The notes below the pieces were generated by a model. It was not told the origin of the DNA, ran no database searches, and worked only from the letters and a program-made list of their open reading frames with translations. From the NCBI GenBank assembly GCA_016841185.1, contig JAENZQ010000002.1, positions 62,001 to 126,000 on the forward strand: a stretch of DNA of 64,000 nucleotides, read 5' to 3'. The position numbers and the translations under genes are program-made. This document shows, one piece after another, positions 9,203 to 16,714 of the stretch (position 1 is its first letter; each line of letters opens with the position of its first letter). Origin of the DNA: Anaerovorax odorimutans (lineage in GTDB: Bacteria > Bacillota > Clostridia > Peptostreptococcales > JAAYPU01).

Positions 9203-9231
9203 ATTTTAACCTATATTCATTTTCATGTCAA
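9203..9231 (-). promoter_or_regulatory. Sigma-A promoter of metY-metA
   Basis: TTGACA (9226-9231), 17-bp spacer, TAAAAT (9203-9208), about 30 bp upstream of the riboswitch aptamer. Confidence 0.8.
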
Positions 9232-9313
9232 GCTATTTATCACTGAAAATGAAAGTCAATTGAAAAATTACAATTGATAATTCACAGCAGATATTTATCC
9301 ATCGGCTTTATTG

Positions 9314-9353
9314 AAGAGATCGCTACGTCGATATCACTCTTCGTGATGACATA
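9314..9353. repeat. GC-richer dispersed repeat (GATCGC...CGTGATGACAT), copy 1
   Basis: AGAGATCGCTACGTCG...CTCTTCGTGATGACAT resembles the elements at 56521-56557 (opposite orientation) and 63152-63183. It is followed by a low-complexity tract of ACTTACACT-like words up to 9430. No gene is visible between 9232 and 9436. Confidence 0.55.
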
Positions 9354-9436
9354 ACTTTCACTTCTGCTTTTCTAACACTTACACTACTTTCACTTCCACT
9401 TCTACTTTTTACACTTACACTCACACTTATATATAT

Positions 9437-10006
9437 TCAATATCTTTCATTGACATACTTCTCAATTATTGATTTTTGAGGTTTGTCAATAAATACATTC
9501 TCTCTTTTTAATTCTTCAAGTACTCCTGGATTGATAGAATGTAAGATCGTATTATCATAATCCTTAAGAACAATCTCAAAAAGGCGGTCTTTCAAGAAAT
9601 TGGATTTCACCTTTATATAGTAGGCATCTACATTTTGATAATCTAAAAATCTAAGCAGCTTAAGAGTATTCTCATCCTTTTTTCTATAAAGATAGATACT
9701 CTTTTTTCTGTACTCCTCTGCTGCCTCAGGATGCTTTTCAATGATCTTATCCTCTTTGGATTTCATACTACAGTATTTTGCCATGATGTTATAATACTGA
9801 TAGTTATAAATCCCTTTTTCGAAAGAATCAATCCTGCGGACAAAGGGTTTTAAATCAAGCCTTATGATAAAGGCATATTGCTCTTCAATAAATTCCTTTT
9901 TGTTTATATCTCCTTTCTTAAATAAGTAAATCAAAGCCTCTCTATTTGCAAAAAATCTATCAAAAGTCGTTTCATGAACCTTTTTAATCAAGATTAACAC
10001 CACCAT
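9437..10006 (-). CDS. Hypothetical protein, charged and helical
   Basis: A 189-aa soluble protein rich in Lys, Glu and Tyr, with no signal peptide or membrane segment. I do not recognise the family with confidence. It is the last gene of a run after the nitroreductase and metallophosphoesterase, and its first ATG overlaps the preceding stop codon as TAATG. No good ribosome binding site precedes that ATG; a TTG five codons in (about 9991) has GGTGGTG upstream and is an alternative start. The tight linkage to the phosphoesterase suggests related expression, but gives no function. Confidence 0.6.
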   Translation of the reverse strand: MVVLILIKKVHETTFDRFFANREALIYLFKKGDINKKEFIEEQYAFIIRLDLKPFVRRIDSFEKGIYNYQYYNIMAKYCSMKSKEDKIIEKHPEAAEEYRKKSIYLYRKKDENTLKLLRFLDYQNVDAYYIKVKSNFLKDRLFEIVLKDYDNTILHSINPGVLEELKRENVFIDKPQKSIIEKYVNERY

Positions 10007-10695
10007 TACAAGATTATTAGAGGATTACATCGGAGATAATCACATGAAACCAAATGATATTCCACGCCATTTCTGACTCCCTGCAGCCCGGCCCTGTAAT
10101 ATTTTTCACCGTGCAGATGGGCATATATCACCTTTTCCACCTGATAAGCTTCAGTCAATTGAGTAAAATCGGATGCTTCATGCTTTTCATTTGTTGGAGG
10201 ATAATGCATCATAACTATTATTTTCTTCCATTTATCTTTGGCCGCTTGCTCAAGTGAATTTTCTAATCTCAAAACCTCTCTCTTATATATTTTATGATCA
10301 TGCTCTGTAAAATTAGCACTATTGGGACAAAGCCAACCTCTCGTACCACATATGGCATAACCTTCATATTTGTCGTATGTATTCTGCAAAAAAATCATAT
10401 CAGGATAAGCCTGATTCAATTTACTTTTGGACTGCCACCAATAATCGTGATTCCCCTTTACCAATATTTTTCGGCCGGGTAATGCATTGAGCCATTCCAA
10501 ATCCGGGTGTGCATCCTCTAATCTTAATGCCCATGAAATATCACCCGGGACAAGCACCGTATCCTGATCATTTATCTTACTCAACCAGAATTCCTTTACT
10601 CGTTCGGCATGATTTTCCCATAAATCTCCGAAAATATCCATCGGCTTTTCCTGAGCAAAGGACAGATGCAAATCTCCTATCGCATATAAAGTCAA
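10006..10695 (-). CDS. Calcineurin-like metallophosphoesterase
   Basis: A 229-aa phosphoesterase with the family metal motifs in order: DLHLS (D-x-H, ~residue 8), GDISW (~52), GNHDYWW (~82), MMHYPP (~160) and HLHG (G-H-x-H position, ~195). The family hydrolyses phosphate esters; the substrate is unknown. The ORF track begins 15 codons earlier at an ATG without a ribosome binding site. I choose the TTG at 10695, preceded by AGGTGGTG, because the protein then opens MTLYAIGDLHLS as in its relatives. Same transcript as the nitroreductase upstream and the unknown protein downstream. Confidence 0.85.
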   Translation of the reverse strand: MTLYAIGDLHLSFAQEKPMDIFGDLWENHAERVKEFWLSKINDQDTVLVPGDISWALRLEDAHPDLEWLNALPGRKILVKGNHDYWWQSKSKLNQAYPDMIFLQNTYDKYEGYAICGTRGWLCPNSANFTEHDHKIYKREVLRLENSLEQAAKDKWKKIIVMMHYPPTNEKHEASDFTQLTEAYQVEKVIYAHLHGEKYYRAGLQGVRNGVEYHLVSCDYLRCNPLIIL

Positions 10696-10766
10696 TTCAC
10701 CACCACCTGAGCCTGTAGTTACAGGCATTTTTATATCCATCGAAAAAATGATGCTTATGGAAACAA

Positions 10767-11399
10767 TTATTCAATTACAGTCATGATTTCTTCTGCATCT
10801 TTTTTCGGAGGGCTTTTTCTGTCTCCATCAGGAACACCAACCGGAACCAAAGCAACTAACATATATCCCTCTTTTATAAATCCGATAACCTTTTCAATTT
10901 CTCCCCCTGAATGATTGGGACTGGTCATCCAACATCCGCCATATCCCATATCAAAAGCAGCTAACAGCAAATTTTCAATCGCTGCTCCTATACTCTGAAT
11001 CCCCGGGTTTGCCTTAATAAGCCTTTCCAGCTTTTCCTTTTTGGCATTTACTTGCTCAAGCTCCTGATATCCTTCCGGAACGTATTCTCCAGCATAAACT
11101 GCAATAACCGCCGGTGCCTTGGTAAAAAAAGTTGCAAATCTTGAAAACTTGCTGAACTTCTCTGACTTTTCATCCGGCAAATCAGAGGAAATATCTGATA
11201 TATTTTTTTCTACAGCCTCAGCCATTTTCGAAATGATATTTCTATTTTTAACGACAACAAAGTGCCAGTTCTGGGAATTCTTACCCGATGGTGCTTTCCC
11301 TGCCGCCTCGATCATTTTTCTCAGATCCTCTGTTGGTATATCCTGTTCTTTAAATTTCCTGACACTGTACCTTTTCCGAATCAATTCTAAAAATTCCAT
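10767..11399 (-). CDS. Nitroreductase-family flavoprotein
   Basis: A 210-aa protein with the nitroreductase FMN-binding pattern: IRKRYSVRKFKEQDIP at the N-terminus, APSGKNSQNWHFVVV (~residues 36-50) and GAAIENLLLAAFDMGYGGCWM (~138-158). Such enzymes use FMN and NAD(P)H to reduce nitro compounds, quinones or other electron acceptors; the physiological substrate is not predictable. The second in-frame ATG (11399) is chosen because the first lies only one base after the AGGAG site. First gene of the run with the phosphoesterase. Confidence 0.88.
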   Translation of the reverse strand: MEFLELIRKRYSVRKFKEQDIPTEDLRKMIEAAGKAPSGKNSQNWHFVVVKNRNIISKMAEAVEKNISDISSDLPDEKSEKFSKFSRFATFFTKAPAVIAVYAGEYVPEGYQELEQVNAKKEKLERLIKANPGIQSIGAAIENLLLAAFDMGYGGCWMTSPNHSGGEIEKVIGFIKEGYMLVALVPVGVPDGDRKSPPKKDAEEIMTVIE

Positions 11400-11452
11400 A
11401 TACATTCTCCTCTCAATACAATTGGTTAAGTATAGTATAAATATAAATGCAA

Positions 11453-11506
11453 AAGGTAGAAATTATTAACCGGTTGATAATTTCTGTCCTTCTCAAACCA
11501 CTAACC
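11453..11506. repeat. Dispersed AGAAATTAT hairpin repeat
   Basis: GGTAGAAATTATTAACCGGTTGATAATTTCTGTCC: a near-perfect 28-bp palindrome at 11458-11485, followed by CTAACCTCTAA. Same architecture as the copy at 56391-56512. It fills the short spacer between the nitroreductase and the YhaN-like gene. Confidence 0.6.
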
Positions 11507-11507
11507 T

Positions 11508-13769
11508 CTAAAATGTTATCACATTCACATCCTCGTATTTATTTAAATATTCCACTTCCCTTTTATGGCAAGTGAAAAGAAGAATTTGGTTTGTTTTAGA
11601 GCATTCATATAAATAATCTAAAACCGCACCCATTCTTAATTGGTCATATTGCACAAAAGTATCATCTAAAATAATGGGAATACTTTTCCTTATTTTTTGA
11701 AAAATGAGTTCCGATATTCCCATTCTTACAGAAAAATAAATCTGATCCCATGTACCATTGCTCAGGTATTCAACATGATGTATATCGTTCCCTTCCTTCT
11801 CAGAAACCTTTACATCAAAATCCTTGGATATCATCATGTCCTCATATCCACTCAGCGTGATTCTTTTGAGAATCTTCGAAGCAGAAATATTTAACTTGGA
11901 TCCAAATTCCATATGAAATTTCTGAAAAGCTTGGTTTAAAGCATCTAAGGCTTCATCCACCGCTTTCATCTCTTTTTCATAGAGTGTTATTCTTTTTTGC
12001 AAAACAACAGTTTTGCTTCTGAGCAATTCCACAGCATTCTCATAAGCCGTCAGGATTTCTTCAAGAATATCTTTTTCAAGAAAACGGATTTCATTGGATA
12101 GCTCCTCTTCATCCTTTTTAATACTTTGGATTTTATCCGTATATTGGCCGGCCTTTATCTTAATCTCTTCGCTTTTTTCTATTTTCCCCTGAAGCTGTGT
12201 TTTATTCTCACACTGATACTTTTCAAGAATCAGTGATATGTAAGCATTGCTTCTGTTCAGTTGGTCCTGGTTGTTTTCATCATCGTATTCCTGAAACAGC
12301 CTTTCCTTTTCAAAAAGTATCGTATTAATTCTATCATATTGCGTTCTAATTTTCTGGTACTTTTCTCTTGCTTCCCTTATATTATTGACCTCATGGGCCC
12401 TGTAAATTTCTATCAGTCTTTTTTCTAACCGCTGTATTTCATCAAATGTTTTTTGCTTTTCCATAGAAAAATGATACAGTTGCCCTGAAAGGATTCTGCT
12501 TCTGCGATAAAAATAATAAACAGGCAGAAGAAAAATGAAAGAAACAGGAACAGGCAGGATTTGTGTCATAATCGCCCACACTAAAACAAAAATAAACATA
12601 AAAGAAAAAATAACTGCAGCCATTCGACTGGAGTTCCTTCGAAGACTAAACTCCTGATCCGCATTCCTGTTTCGATGCTGTTTTTCCAAATCCTCAATTC
12701 TTTCAATAATCCCTTCCGCTTCTTCAATGGCATATTCCATTTTTTTTAGGTCAACAGTCTTTATTCTTTCTTTATCTTCCTTTAACTGTGCAATTTCTTT
12801 ATGAATCGCTTCCGTTTTTCTTATTTTTTCCGAATATCCTTCTATTCGTATATTTTCTTCAATAATTTTTCTAAAATCCTCATTGGCCTTTACATGATCC
12901 ATGGATAAAAGCTCGGACATTTTTGAAATCGCCTCAAGCTCTTTTTCAGTTGCTTCCCTTTCAGCTGTCTTTTTTAAAAGCATATCCCGGATACTTTTCT
13001 GCTTCATCCTCTTAGCCTTTATGGACTCCGCCTCTACTTCAGGGATATCCTTAATACTCAATACTTTGTCAATTTCTTCATTCAGAGAAACGCCATCATT
13101 TGCTTCTCTTCTCTCAAGTTCTTGTTTTGCATTGATCAAAACATTTAATTTTTCATGGTTTTGGTGGTATTCCTCCTTCAGCCTGTCTAAAACCCCCGGC
13201 TTTCTCGTCGTATTAACGATCTCTTTCCTGTAATCCTCCACTACTTTTTTTGCCTGATTGTAAGATACCGATGCATCTCCACTTCCCTGAAGATTGGTCA
13301 GATATTTTTGTATTTCATCACTGCCTTCTTTTGTAATCTCGTTGGATAGCTGCCGAATCAGTGTCGTCTTTTCAAATGTGCTGTCTTCTACGCCAAAAAG
13401 ATGTTTCCCCGGTTTATCCATGTTCTCAAATACGATCTCTTCTCCGGAAACCCCGTTAAATATCTCTATTTTGTCTTTGCTTTTTCTTTCACCAAAACTC
13501 CTTTTTATATGATAAATCAACTGGTCGGATACGAGCTGAAGTTCACCGGAAGCCGTTTCTCCGCTCCATGGCATATAACGTTTTCTGTCATTATCTCTTA
13601 TATTTTTTTTCTGTGTATGGATACCATAAAGTATTGCTTTAATAAATGCTACGATAGTACTCTTTCCGGCTTCATTGCTCCCATAAACCACATTTAAACC
13701 CTTTGAAAAACATATATTGAAATTTTTAAATTTTCCAAAATGATGAATAACAGCCTTAGAAATTCTCAT
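11508..13769 (-). CDS. YhaN-like AAA/SMC-type ATPase (SbcC-like)
   Basis: A 753-aa split-ATPase protein. Walker A GSNEAGKST lies near residue 35. Long coiled-coil arms run from about 170 to 660, and the C-terminal half of the ATPase has the signature-like LSNGTWDQIYFSVRM and Walker B IPIILDDTF. Two membrane-spanning segments sit in the middle (AAVIFSFMFIFVLVWAIM and PVSFIFLLPVYYFY, ~385-425) where SbcC would have a zinc hook, as in Bacillus YhaN. It probably partners the phosphoesterase encoded just upstream in DNA end processing, possibly at the membrane. The ATG at 13769 overlaps the yhaO-like gene by 14 bp, indicating translational coupling. Confidence 0.85.
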   Translation of the reverse strand: MRISKAVIHHFGKFKNFNICFSKGLNVVYGSNEAGKSTIVAFIKAILYGIHTQKKNIRDNDRKRYMPWSGETASGELQLVSDQLIYHIKRSFGERKSKDKIEIFNGVSGEEIVFENMDKPGKHLFGVEDSTFEKTTLIRQLSNEITKEGSDEIQKYLTNLQGSGDASVSYNQAKKVVEDYRKEIVNTTRKPGVLDRLKEEYHQNHEKLNVLINAKQELERREANDGVSLNEEIDKVLSIKDIPEVEAESIKAKRMKQKSIRDMLLKKTAEREATEKELEAISKMSELLSMDHVKANEDFRKIIEENIRIEGYSEKIRKTEAIHKEIAQLKEDKERIKTVDLKKMEYAIEEAEGIIERIEDLEKQHRNRNADQEFSLRRNSSRMAAVIFSFMFIFVLVWAIMTQILPVPVSFIFLLPVYYFYRRSRILSGQLYHFSMEKQKTFDEIQRLEKRLIEIYRAHEVNNIREAREKYQKIRTQYDRINTILFEKERLFQEYDDENNQDQLNRSNAYISLILEKYQCENKTQLQGKIEKSEEIKIKAGQYTDKIQSIKKDEEELSNEIRFLEKDILEEILTAYENAVELLRSKTVVLQKRITLYEKEMKAVDEALDALNQAFQKFHMEFGSKLNISASKILKRITLSGYEDMMISKDFDVKVSEKEGNDIHHVEYLSNGTWDQIYFSVRMGISELIFQKIRKSIPIILDDTFVQYDQLRMGAVLDYLYECSKTNQILLFTCHKREVEYLNKYEDVNVITF

Positions 13770-14892
13770 CAAATTCAATCCTTTCCCCGTTCAATGCGCA
13801 GATTCCTATTTTCAAAGCCCGTTTCAAAAGCTGTATTTCCTCTTCCCGGCTGCTTTTTTTTATTCTGTTAACGATATTATTAATAAAAACATTTTTCAAT
13901 GTATCATCCTCCAAGATCCGATTGATATCAATGCCGAAAGTTGTCTCATTAATCACCTTTACATAATAAGTATCTTCCTCCAGCTTATTGCGGATAACAT
14001 CGGAAGAAATACCAAAATCCTCTGATATATCCCCTTTAAGAATGATTTTGTAGAAATTCTCCTTTGACCGGTCATCAAAAGTTTCTTTAATTTTGTCCGT
14101 TATCTCTTCATATGTACATACACCTGAAATATCCACTTCTTCTACTATATATTCTCTTTTACCTGTTGGACGAAATTCTATATTCGTATAGCCTTTAGAA
14201 ACGCTGCCTATCACAACTCCTTTGACGCCTCTCTCATCAAAACCTTTACCTTCAGGTGTTCCCGGATAACACCAATAGACATTTCCCACTTTATTTAATC
14301 CCGAAAAAGAGTGTACATGTCCTAAAGCCACATAATCCAGCTTACTGCTTTCAATATCTGAAAGGGTAATAGGATTATATCTGCTTTTGTCCCCGGAAGT
14401 TACAACATCGCCATGGACCATCATAATATTGATTTTATTTGCATCATCTGCCGCAAACCCCTTTAAAAAACCTTCTTCTTGGAAAGGCTCAGAAAAGCTT
14501 ATACCATAGACGCACAGATTTTTATCCGGGAAATCGATCCTGCCGATTGTCCGGTCAAATAAATGCAGATTGTCTGGCCAACCGCCCCTTTTGTAATAAT
14601 AATTTCTTAATAAACTGTCATGATTTCCTGCACAAATCAAAACCGGGATCGGTTGGATTTCTCTTATCTTTCTTACGATGTAGTCAATAGTCGTCTTTTT
14701 TACTGACTCCCTGTCAAATAGATCACCACTGATCATTATGATCTCAACATCTTCTTTTTGAGCCAGGTCAACAATCTTTCCAAAATTTTCTCTGAATTCC
14801 TCCTGACGAAGTTGAGCCAGATGATCCGGAATCCCTGACAACGGAGCATCTAAATGTAAATCGGCACAATGCAGAAACTTTACCGAATCCAT
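13756..14892 (-). CDS. YhaO-like DNA repair exonuclease (SbcD/Mre11-like)
   Basis: A 378-aa metallophosphoesterase of the Mre11/SbcD type. Motifs: CADLHLDAPL (~residue 8), SGDLFDRE (~56), AGNHDSLL (~89), MVHGDVV (~160) and ALGHVHSF (~190), followed by a C-terminal capping domain. Expected to act as a manganese-dependent nuclease with the YhaN-like ATPase. The ORF track start was moved 14 codons to the ATG at 14892, preceded by GAAGGAG; this leaves only 4 bp after the stop codon of the sigma-54 activator. The three genes therefore form a tightly coupled operon. Confidence 0.88.
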   Translation of the reverse strand: MDSVKFLHCADLHLDAPLSGIPDHLAQLRQEEFRENFGKIVDLAQKEDVEIIMISGDLFDRESVKKTTIDYIVRKIREIQPIPVLICAGNHDSLLRNYYYKRGGWPDNLHLFDRTIGRIDFPDKNLCVYGISFSEPFQEEGFLKGFAADDANKINIMMVHGDVVTSGDKSRYNPITLSDIESSKLDYVALGHVHSFSGLNKVGNVYWCYPGTPEGKGFDERGVKGVVIGSVSKGYTNIEFRPTGKREYIVEEVDISGVCTYEEITDKIKETFDDRSKENFYKIILKGDISEDFGISSDVIRNKLEEDTYYVKVINETTFGIDINRILEDDTLKNVFINNIVNRIKKSSREEEIQLLKRALKIGICALNGERIEFDENF

Positions 14893-14896
14893 CCTA

Positions 14897-16273
14897 TCAC
14901 TCCTTCTCCAAATTGTATTTCCATATCTTTTCATATAAACTGGTACGACTGATATCCAGAATCTTTGCCGTTTCGGATTTATTGCCTCCGGTTCTTTCCA
15001 GAACCTCTAAAATCGTTTTCTTTTCAACTGCATCCAATACGTCCTTTAACTTGGAATGACTGATTTTATTAAAGTCAAAACTAAGATTTTTTATTTTTAT
15101 TGGTAAATCTTCTACCTGAATCTCTTTACCATAATCTACAAGATTTACTGTCCGCTCAAGGATATTTTCTAATTCGCGGACATTTCCCGGCCAGGAATAT
15201 CTTTCCAGGTACCTCAGGGCTTCTTTTGAAATAGATGTCACATAGTTTCCGGCTTGCTCAGATACTTTTACCAAAAGATGTTTTACCAGAGGTTCTATAT
15301 CATCTTTTCTTTCTCTCAAAGGAGGAATATTGATATTCATGACATTCAACCGATAAAACAAATCTTCTCTGAATTTCCCTTCTTCCACCAGTACCTCTAA
15401 ATCTTTATTGGTTGCCGCTATAATCCGTACATCCAAAAAAATACTCTTTATCCCGCCTACTCTCTCGATAACCTTCTCCTGTATGGCGCGCAAAAGCTTT
15501 ACCTGCATATGCAACGGCAAATCTCCTATTTCATCTAAAAATATACTTCCGCCATCTGCCAATTCAAATTTGCCGATTTTACCGCCCTTTTTTGCTCCTG
15601 TAAACGCTCCCTCTTCATATCCGAACAACTCCGATTCCAGCAAATCAGAAGGTATTGCACCGCAATTTACTTTTACAAAAGGTCCCATAGCTCTGTAGCT
15701 TGCAGAATGTATGGCATGGGCAAACAACTCCTTGCCTGTCCCGCTTTCTCCGCTGATTAATACATTTGAGCTTGTAAGCGCTGCTTTTTCTGCTATATAC
15801 TTAGTGCCTTTCAATTTATTACTGCTACCGATAATATTATCAAAATTATATTTAACATCTCTTACTTCTTTCAAAGCCTTCTTATAATAATCCAATTCGT
15901 TTTCGAATTTATGGACTTTTTGAACTAAAACATCCAGTTCCGTTACGTCCCTGAACATGATACGGCCCACAGCACCTATAATTTTTCCATTCTCAAAAAC
16001 GGGAATACGCATAGCAATAATTTTTGAACCGTTGATTTCCTGTATGTCCCCTATTTCTTCTTTTCCGGTTTCTAACACTATATGCAAACGTGTATTATCA
16101 ATAACATCAGTTACTTTCTTACCAAGCACCTCTTCCCTATTTTTCTTCAGAAAGCTTAAATAAGGTTCATTTATCCAAATAATTTTAGATTTGTTATCAA
16201 CAACGACAACTCCTTCATATACTTTATCAAGAACCTTTTTCAGCAGATTCTCAGATGCCATGGCAGACCCCAT
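14897..16273 (-). CDS. PAS-domain sigma-54 enhancer-binding regulator
   Basis: A 458-aa activator of RNA polymerase-sigma-54. An N-terminal PAS domain (~residues 5-115, [15 protein letters not shown]) is followed by a short coiled coil and an AAA+ domain with Walker A GESGTGKE (~175), the sigma-54 contact loop GAFTGA (~225), Walker [11 protein letters not shown], and the [10 protein letters not shown] segment. The C-terminal Fis-type helix-turn-helix is [23 protein letters not shown]. The PAS ligand and the target promoter are unknown; I saw no -24/-12 promoter next to it. The start at 16273 has AGGAG ten bases upstream; a TTG two codons earlier is too close. It is followed after 4 bp by the yhaON-like genes. 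Confidence 0.92.
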   Translation of the reverse strand: MGSAMASENLLKKVLDKVYEGVVVVDNKSKIIWINEPYLSFLKKNREEVLGKKVTDVIDNTRLHIVLETGKEEIGDIQEINGSKIIAMRIPVFENGKIIGAVGRIMFRDVTELDVLVQKVHKFENELDYYKKALKEVRDVKYNFDNIIGSSNKLKGTKYIAEKAALTSSNVLISGESGTGKELFAHAIHSASYRAMGPFVKVNCGAIPSDLLESELFGYEEGAFTGAKKGGKIGKFELADGGSIFLDEIGDLPLHMQVKLLRAIQEKVIERVGGIKSIFLDVRIIAATNKDLEVLVEEGKFREDLFYRLNVMNINIPPLRERKDDIEPLVKHLLVKVSEQAGNYVTSISKEALRYLERYSWPGNVRELENILERTVNLVDYGKEIQVEDLPIKIKNLSFDFNKISHSKLKDVLDAVEKKTILEVLERTGGNKSETAKILDISRTSLYEKIWKYNLEKE

Positions 16274-16331
16274 TATCAATCAACTCCTAAAGAAAATCGT
16301 ATTTTTAAGACGATTGTATAGTTTTACAAAC

Positions 16332-16359
16332 ATTATATCATAAAAAGAAGTATTGTCAT
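16332..16359 (-). promoter_or_regulatory. Sigma-A promoter of the activator-yhaON operon
   Basis: Minus-strand ATGACA (16354-16359), 16-bp spacer, TATAAT (16332-16337), about 60 bp upstream of the start codon. Weak at one -35 position. Confidence 0.55.
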
Positions 16360-16414
16360 TAAAAATGCATGATTAACGTCGTTTTAAATTCTTAAAATAA
16401 AATATAAAATATAA

Positions 16415-16465
16415 TTGATAATCATTATCAAAAATGCTATAATACTAATTGATAATAGTTATCAA
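16415..16465 (+). promoter_or_regulatory. feoAB promoter with two Fur boxes
   Basis: TTGATA (16415-16420), 17 bp and TATAAT (16438-16443) form the promoter. Fur box 1, TTGATAATCATTATCAA (16415-16431), is a perfect palindrome covering the -35 region. Fur box 2, TTGATAATAGTTATCAA (16449-16465), covers the expected transcription start. This predicts repression by Fur-iron. Confidence 0.9.
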
Positions 16466-16485
16466 TTATGGAGGTATATTCTGCA

Positions 16486-16701
16486 ATGACGCTTAATAAA
16501 ATTAATAAGGGGCAGGAATTCAAAATAGAGAATATTATGGAAAAATCAATTAGAGAACAGGCTATTCGTCTGGGGCTTTTTGAAGGCAGTATTGTAAAAT
16601 GCTCACAAAAACTTCCCTGCGGTCCTATTATACTTAAAACCGGTATGCAGGAAATTGCTATCGGCAGAAGGCTTGCCAAAAAAATAATCGTTTCAATTTA
16701 A
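16486..16701 (+). CDS. feoA: Ferrous iron transport protein A
   Basis: A 71-aa SH3-like FeoA protein (LNKINKGQEFKIENI... IRLGLFEGSIVKC... GPIILKTGMQEIAIGRRLAKKI). FeoA is a small cytosolic partner that supports FeoB-mediated ferrous iron uptake. The ORF track begins six codons upstream at an ATG that lies within the Fur box 2/RBS area; GGAGG eleven bases upstream favours the ATG at 16486. It lies 13 bp before feoB and directly behind the Fur-box promoter. Confidence 0.9.
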   Translation: MTLNKINKGQEFKIENIMEKSIREQAIRLGLFEGSIVKCSQKLPCGPIILKTGMQEIAIGRRLAKKIIVSI

Positions 16702-16714
16702 CGGAGGAAGTAAA

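Noticed and set aside
9361-9430. Run of ACTTACACT-like words (and the similar AGTGTAAGTA run at 55310-55345)
   Set aside because: Low-complexity tracts with irregular unit length; not a CRISPR array or a regular tandem repeat.
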